Shown piece after piece: positions 61,797-64,000 of a stretch of DNA of 64,000 nt (the first letter of the stretch is position 1; every line of letters starts with the position of its first letter). The translations under genes were made by a program, and so were the position numbers. This DNA comes from Burkholderiales bacterium. Lineage in GTDB: Bacteria; Pseudomonadota; Gammaproteobacteria; Burkholderiales; Casimicrobiaceae. Under the pieces are notes generated by a model. It did not search any database, was not told the DNA's origin, and saw nothing but the letters and a program-made list of their open reading frames with translations. The DNA is taken from the NCBI GenBank assembly GCA_905339295.1, contig CAJPFI010000037.1, positions 1 through 64,000 on the forward strand, written 5' to 3'.

Positions 61797-62512
61797 GGCT
61801 TCACGGCGGTCTGGCCTGCAGGCGCCGCGGGGGCCGGTGCTGCCTGGTCGAACACCGACGCGGCGCCGCCCGGCGCCGGGGCGCCGCCCAGCGCGTCGAG
61901 CTTGAGCTGGACGAAATTCCGGTAGGGCGTCTTCGCGTCGATCTTCGCGATCGCGGACTGGTAGGCCGCTCGCGCCTCGTCGACGCGGCCCGCGGCGGAG
62001 AGCGCGTCGCCGCGCAGGTCCGCGTAGAGGCCGGCATAGGCGTCCGAATGCTTCGCGTCGAGCACCTTGAGCGCCTCGTCGACATTCTTCTCGTCGAGCA
62101 GGACCCCGGCCAGCCGATAGCGCGCGACCTGCTTCAGGTCCTCGTCGGCCGCGTGGTCGACCACCCAGGAGAGCTGCGTCTTCGCGCCGGCCTTGTCGCC
62201 CGCGTCCCAGAGCTGCTTCGCATGGAGCAGCGCGGCCCGCGGCGCGTAGGACGTGCCCGCGTACTTGTCCGCGAGCGTCGCCATCGCCTCCTTCGCCTTG
62301 GCGGCGTCCTCGGCGCGCCCGGCGCTCGAGACCGCGAAGTAGAGCGCGCTCGCCCCGTCGGCCTGGCTCGCGACCCACCAGCGCCAGCCCTGCACCGAGA
62401 CGATCGTCGCCGCGACCGCGACCGCGATCCACGTGACGAGCGTGCCCCAGCGCGCCCACCACGCCTTGAGGTCGTCGAGCGTTTCCTGTTCCTGGAGATC
62501 GTAGACGGCCAT
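61793..62512 (-). CDS. yfgM: YfgM-like membrane-anchored TPR protein (ancillary SecYEG subunit)
   Basis: A 239-residue protein with a short cytoplasmic N-terminus (AVYDLQEQETLDDLKAWWARWG), one helix (TLVTWIAVAVAATIVSVQGWRWW) and a periplasmic tetratricopeptide domain (DKYAGTSYAPRAALLHAKQLWDAGDKAGAKTQLSWVV, QVARYRLAGVLLDEKNVDEALKVLDAKHSDAYAGLYADLRGDAL). YfgM of E. coli binds SecYEG and PpiD. The C-terminal tail is Pro/Ala-rich. The gene lies between hisS and bamB as in other proteobacteria, and is coupled to bamB. Confidence 0.94.
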   Translation of the reverse strand: MAVYDLQEQETLDDLKAWWARWGTLVTWIAVAVAATIVSVQGWRWWVASQADGASALYFAVSSAGRAEDAAKAKEAMATLADKYAGTSYAPRAALLHAKQLWDAGDKAGAKTQLSWVVDHAADEDLKQVARYRLAGVLLDEKNVDEALKVLDAKHSDAYAGLYADLRGDALSAAGRVDEARAAYQSAIAKIDAKTPYRNFVQLKLDALGGAPAPGGAASVFDQAAPAPAAPAGQTAVKP

Positions 62513-62531
62513 GTCGCTTCCCTCTTTCCTT

Positions 62532-63854
62532 TCAGTCCGCGCCGCGGGCGGGCGGCGCGGGAGTCAATGCGTTGACGATGTCCTGCGCCGGCACCGCGCG
62601 CTGCTCGCCGGGGTCGCGAAGCGGCTTGATCGCGACCGTGCGCGCCGCCGCCTCGCTCTCGCCGACGATGAGCGCGTAGCGGGCGCCGCTCGCGTCGGCC
62701 TTCTTCATCTGCGACTTGAAGCTTCCGCCACCGGCGTTCACGACCGCGGCGTGTCCGGCGTCGCGCAGCGACTCGGCGACGCGCAGCGCGAGCGCGCCCG
62801 CCGCGTCGCCCGAGTGCATGACATAGGCGAGCGGCTCGCCGTCCGCAGCCGTTCCCGCGTGCTGCAGCAGCAGGATCATGCGCTCGACGCCGATCGCGAA
62901 GCCGCACGCCGGCGTCGGCTTGCCGCCCAGCGCCTCGAACAGCCCGTCGTAGCGGCCGCCGCCGGCGACCGTGCCCTGCGCGCCCAGCCGCTCGGTGATC
63001 CACTCGAACACCGTGCGGTTGTAGTAGTCGAGCCCACGCACGAGGCGCGGATTCACCTCGAAGGCGACGCCGGCGTCAGTGAGCGCCTGCGCGAGTCCGT
63101 CGAAATGCGCGCGCGACTCCGTCGAGAGCCCGTCGACGAGCCGCGGCGCCTCGGCGATCATCGCCTGCATCGCCGGCGTCTTGCTGTCGAGGATGCGCAG
63201 CGGATTGGCGTGCAGGCGCCGGCGCGCGTCCTCGTCGAGCACGTCGCGGTGGCGCTCGAAGTGCTCGACCAGCGCGGCGCGGTGCGCGCGGCGCTCGTGC
63301 GCGTCGCCGATCGAGTTGATCGCGAGCCGGATGCCGTCCGACAGTCCCAGTTCGCGCCACAGCCGCGCGAGCATGACGATCTGCTCGGCGTCGACGTCCG
63401 GACCGGGGAAGCCGAGCGCCTCGACGTCGAACTGGTGGAACTGGCGGTAGCGCCCTTTCTGCGGGCGCTCGTGGCGGAACATCGGACCGGCGAGCCACAC
63501 GCGCTGCGGGCGCTCGTAGCAGAGGCTGTGCTCGATCGCCGCGCGCACGATGCCGGCGGTCGCCTCGGGCCGGAGCGTCAGGCTCTCGCCGGACAGCCGG
63601 TCGTCGAACGAGTACATCTCCTTCTCGACCACGTCGGTGTGCTCGCCGATGCCGCGCACGAACAGCGCGGTCGGCTCGACGACGGGCACGCGCAGGTTGC
63701 GGTAGCCGTAAAGCGCGAACACCTGGCGCGCCGCGTCCTCGAGGCGCAGCCACAGCGCGGCCTCGTCGGGCAGCACGTCGTTCATGCCGCGCACGGCCTG
63801 CAGCGGCGCGGGCCGCGCGCGCGGGGCTTCGTGGCGGGCGGGGGGCGCGGTCAT
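62532..63854 (-). CDS. hisS: Histidyl-tRNA synthetase
   Basis: Charges tRNA-His with histidine. 440 residues. Class II motifs: motif 1 with QAVRGMNDVLPDEA and VPVVEPTALFVRGIGEHTDVVEKEMYSF, LRPEATAGIVRAAIEHSL, motif 2 MFRHERPQKGRYRQFHQFDVEALG, the HisRS signatures RLVRGLDYYNRTVFEW and AGGGRYDGLFEALGG, and motif 3 ACGFAIGVERMI. The C-terminal anticodon domain ends in QDIVNALTPAPPARGAD. The ATG at 63854 is chosen; a frame reaching 63914 adds an Arg-rich stretch. Upstream is a rodZ-like end, not ispG. Confidence 0.97.
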   Translation of the reverse strand: MTAPPARHEAPRARPAPLQAVRGMNDVLPDEAALWLRLEDAARQVFALYGYRNLRVPVVEPTALFVRGIGEHTDVVEKEMYSFDDRLSGESLTLRPEATAGIVRAAIEHSLCYERPQRVWLAGPMFRHERPQKGRYRQFHQFDVEALGFPGPDVDAEQIVMLARLWRELGLSDGIRLAINSIGDAHERRAHRAALVEHFERHRDVLDEDARRRLHANPLRILDSKTPAMQAMIAEAPRLVDGLSTESRAHFDGLAQALTDAGVAFEVNPRLVRGLDYYNRTVFEWITERLGAQGTVAGGGRYDGLFEALGGKPTPACGFAIGVERMILLLQHAGTAADGEPLAYVMHSGDAAGALALRVAESLRDAGHAAVVNAGGGSFKSQMKKADASGARYALIVGESEAAARTVAIKPLRDPGEQRAVPAQDIVNALTPAPPARGAD

Positions 63855-63936
63855 CGTCGTCGTGTGGGGACGTCGTGCGCGCCGTCGCCGGGCGCGCCCC
63901 GCGCCGCACCGCACAGGTTCGCGGGGTCGTCCATCG

Positions 63937-64000
63937 TCAGTCCAGACGCACGCGGGCGACGTTCTGCCGCGACTGCGTCGTCAGGTCGAGCGGCCGCCCG
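63937..64000 (-). CDS. C-terminal fragment, probably RodZ (DUF4115) protein
   Basis: Only the last 20 codons are in the window, ending with GRPLDLTTQSRQNVARVRLD and TGA. The pattern 'GxPLDL...NVARxxL' is that of the C-terminal beta domain (DUF4115) of RodZ, a cytoskeletal helix-turn-helix membrane protein usually encoded upstream of ispG-hisS. The call rests on this short match and on gene order, so it is tentative. Confidence 0.45.
   Translation of the reverse strand, partial: GRPLDLTTQSRQNVARVRLD

Overview
The window is a gene-dense, very GC-rich bacterial chromosome segment. Conserved gene order points to a betaproteobacterium: hfq-hflX-hflK-hflC-DUF2065-hisZ-purA, ftsH-folP-glmM, cysE-iscR-iscSUA-hscBA-fdx-iscX, and hisS-yfgM-bamB-der. 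The genus cannot be fixed from the sequence. No phage, transposase, integrase, plasmid function or CRISPR array was seen, and no stretch over 300 bases lacks a gene.

Layout. (1) 1-6.3 kb: 3' part of ftsH, then folP, glmM and a monofunctional relA, followed by seven 30-bp palindromic repeats. (2) 6.5-15.2 kb: DUF202 protein, exported MsrB, a three-gene unit of AttH/CrtC-like lipocalin protein plus FtsX-type permease and ATPase, two small membrane proteins, and a chromate resistance pair (rhodanese-ChrB, ChrA). (3) 15.3-31.2 kb: a molybdenum/formate block. Leftward genes moaA, fdhD, a GFA-family protein, mobA, a membrane acyltransferase and moeA make and deliver molybdopterin cofactor. The divergent rightward operon holds DUF3305, DUF3306, a polyferredoxin, a TorD-like chaperone, a small Tat peptide, FdhA (a cysteine, not selenocysteine, enzyme), FdhB, a small lipoprotein, FdhC and a small exported protein, ending in a clear terminator. 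A YqeB-like molybdenum-enzyme protein follows. (4) 31.3-41.3 kb: tRNA-Ser(CGA), a methyltransferase, a subtilase with a DUF5648 tail, an inositol monophosphatase-like enzyme, trmJ, a DUF3667 protein, an alpha/beta hydrolase and a TRAP transporter. (5) 41.5-48.2 kb: cysE and the complete isc operon. (6) 48.5-64 kb: a single-domain protoglobin, serB, rnr, tRNA-Leu(CAG), a phosphoribosyltransferase, purA, hisZ, DUF2065, hflCK, hflX, hfq, der, bamB, yfgM, hisS and a probable rodZ tail.

How they work together. Blocks 3 and 5 are linked: the formate dehydrogenase and MoaA need Fe-S clusters, the Isc system makes them, and CysE feeds cysteine to IscS. Near-identical IscR-type operator/promoter sequences lie before both cysE and iscR. 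Many genes are joined by 4-base ATGA or GTGA overlaps, implying translational coupling. Two runs of AT-rich rare codons, at the 3' ends of the TorD-like gene and of der, look like promoters embedded in coding sequence for the downstream fdh genes and hfq.
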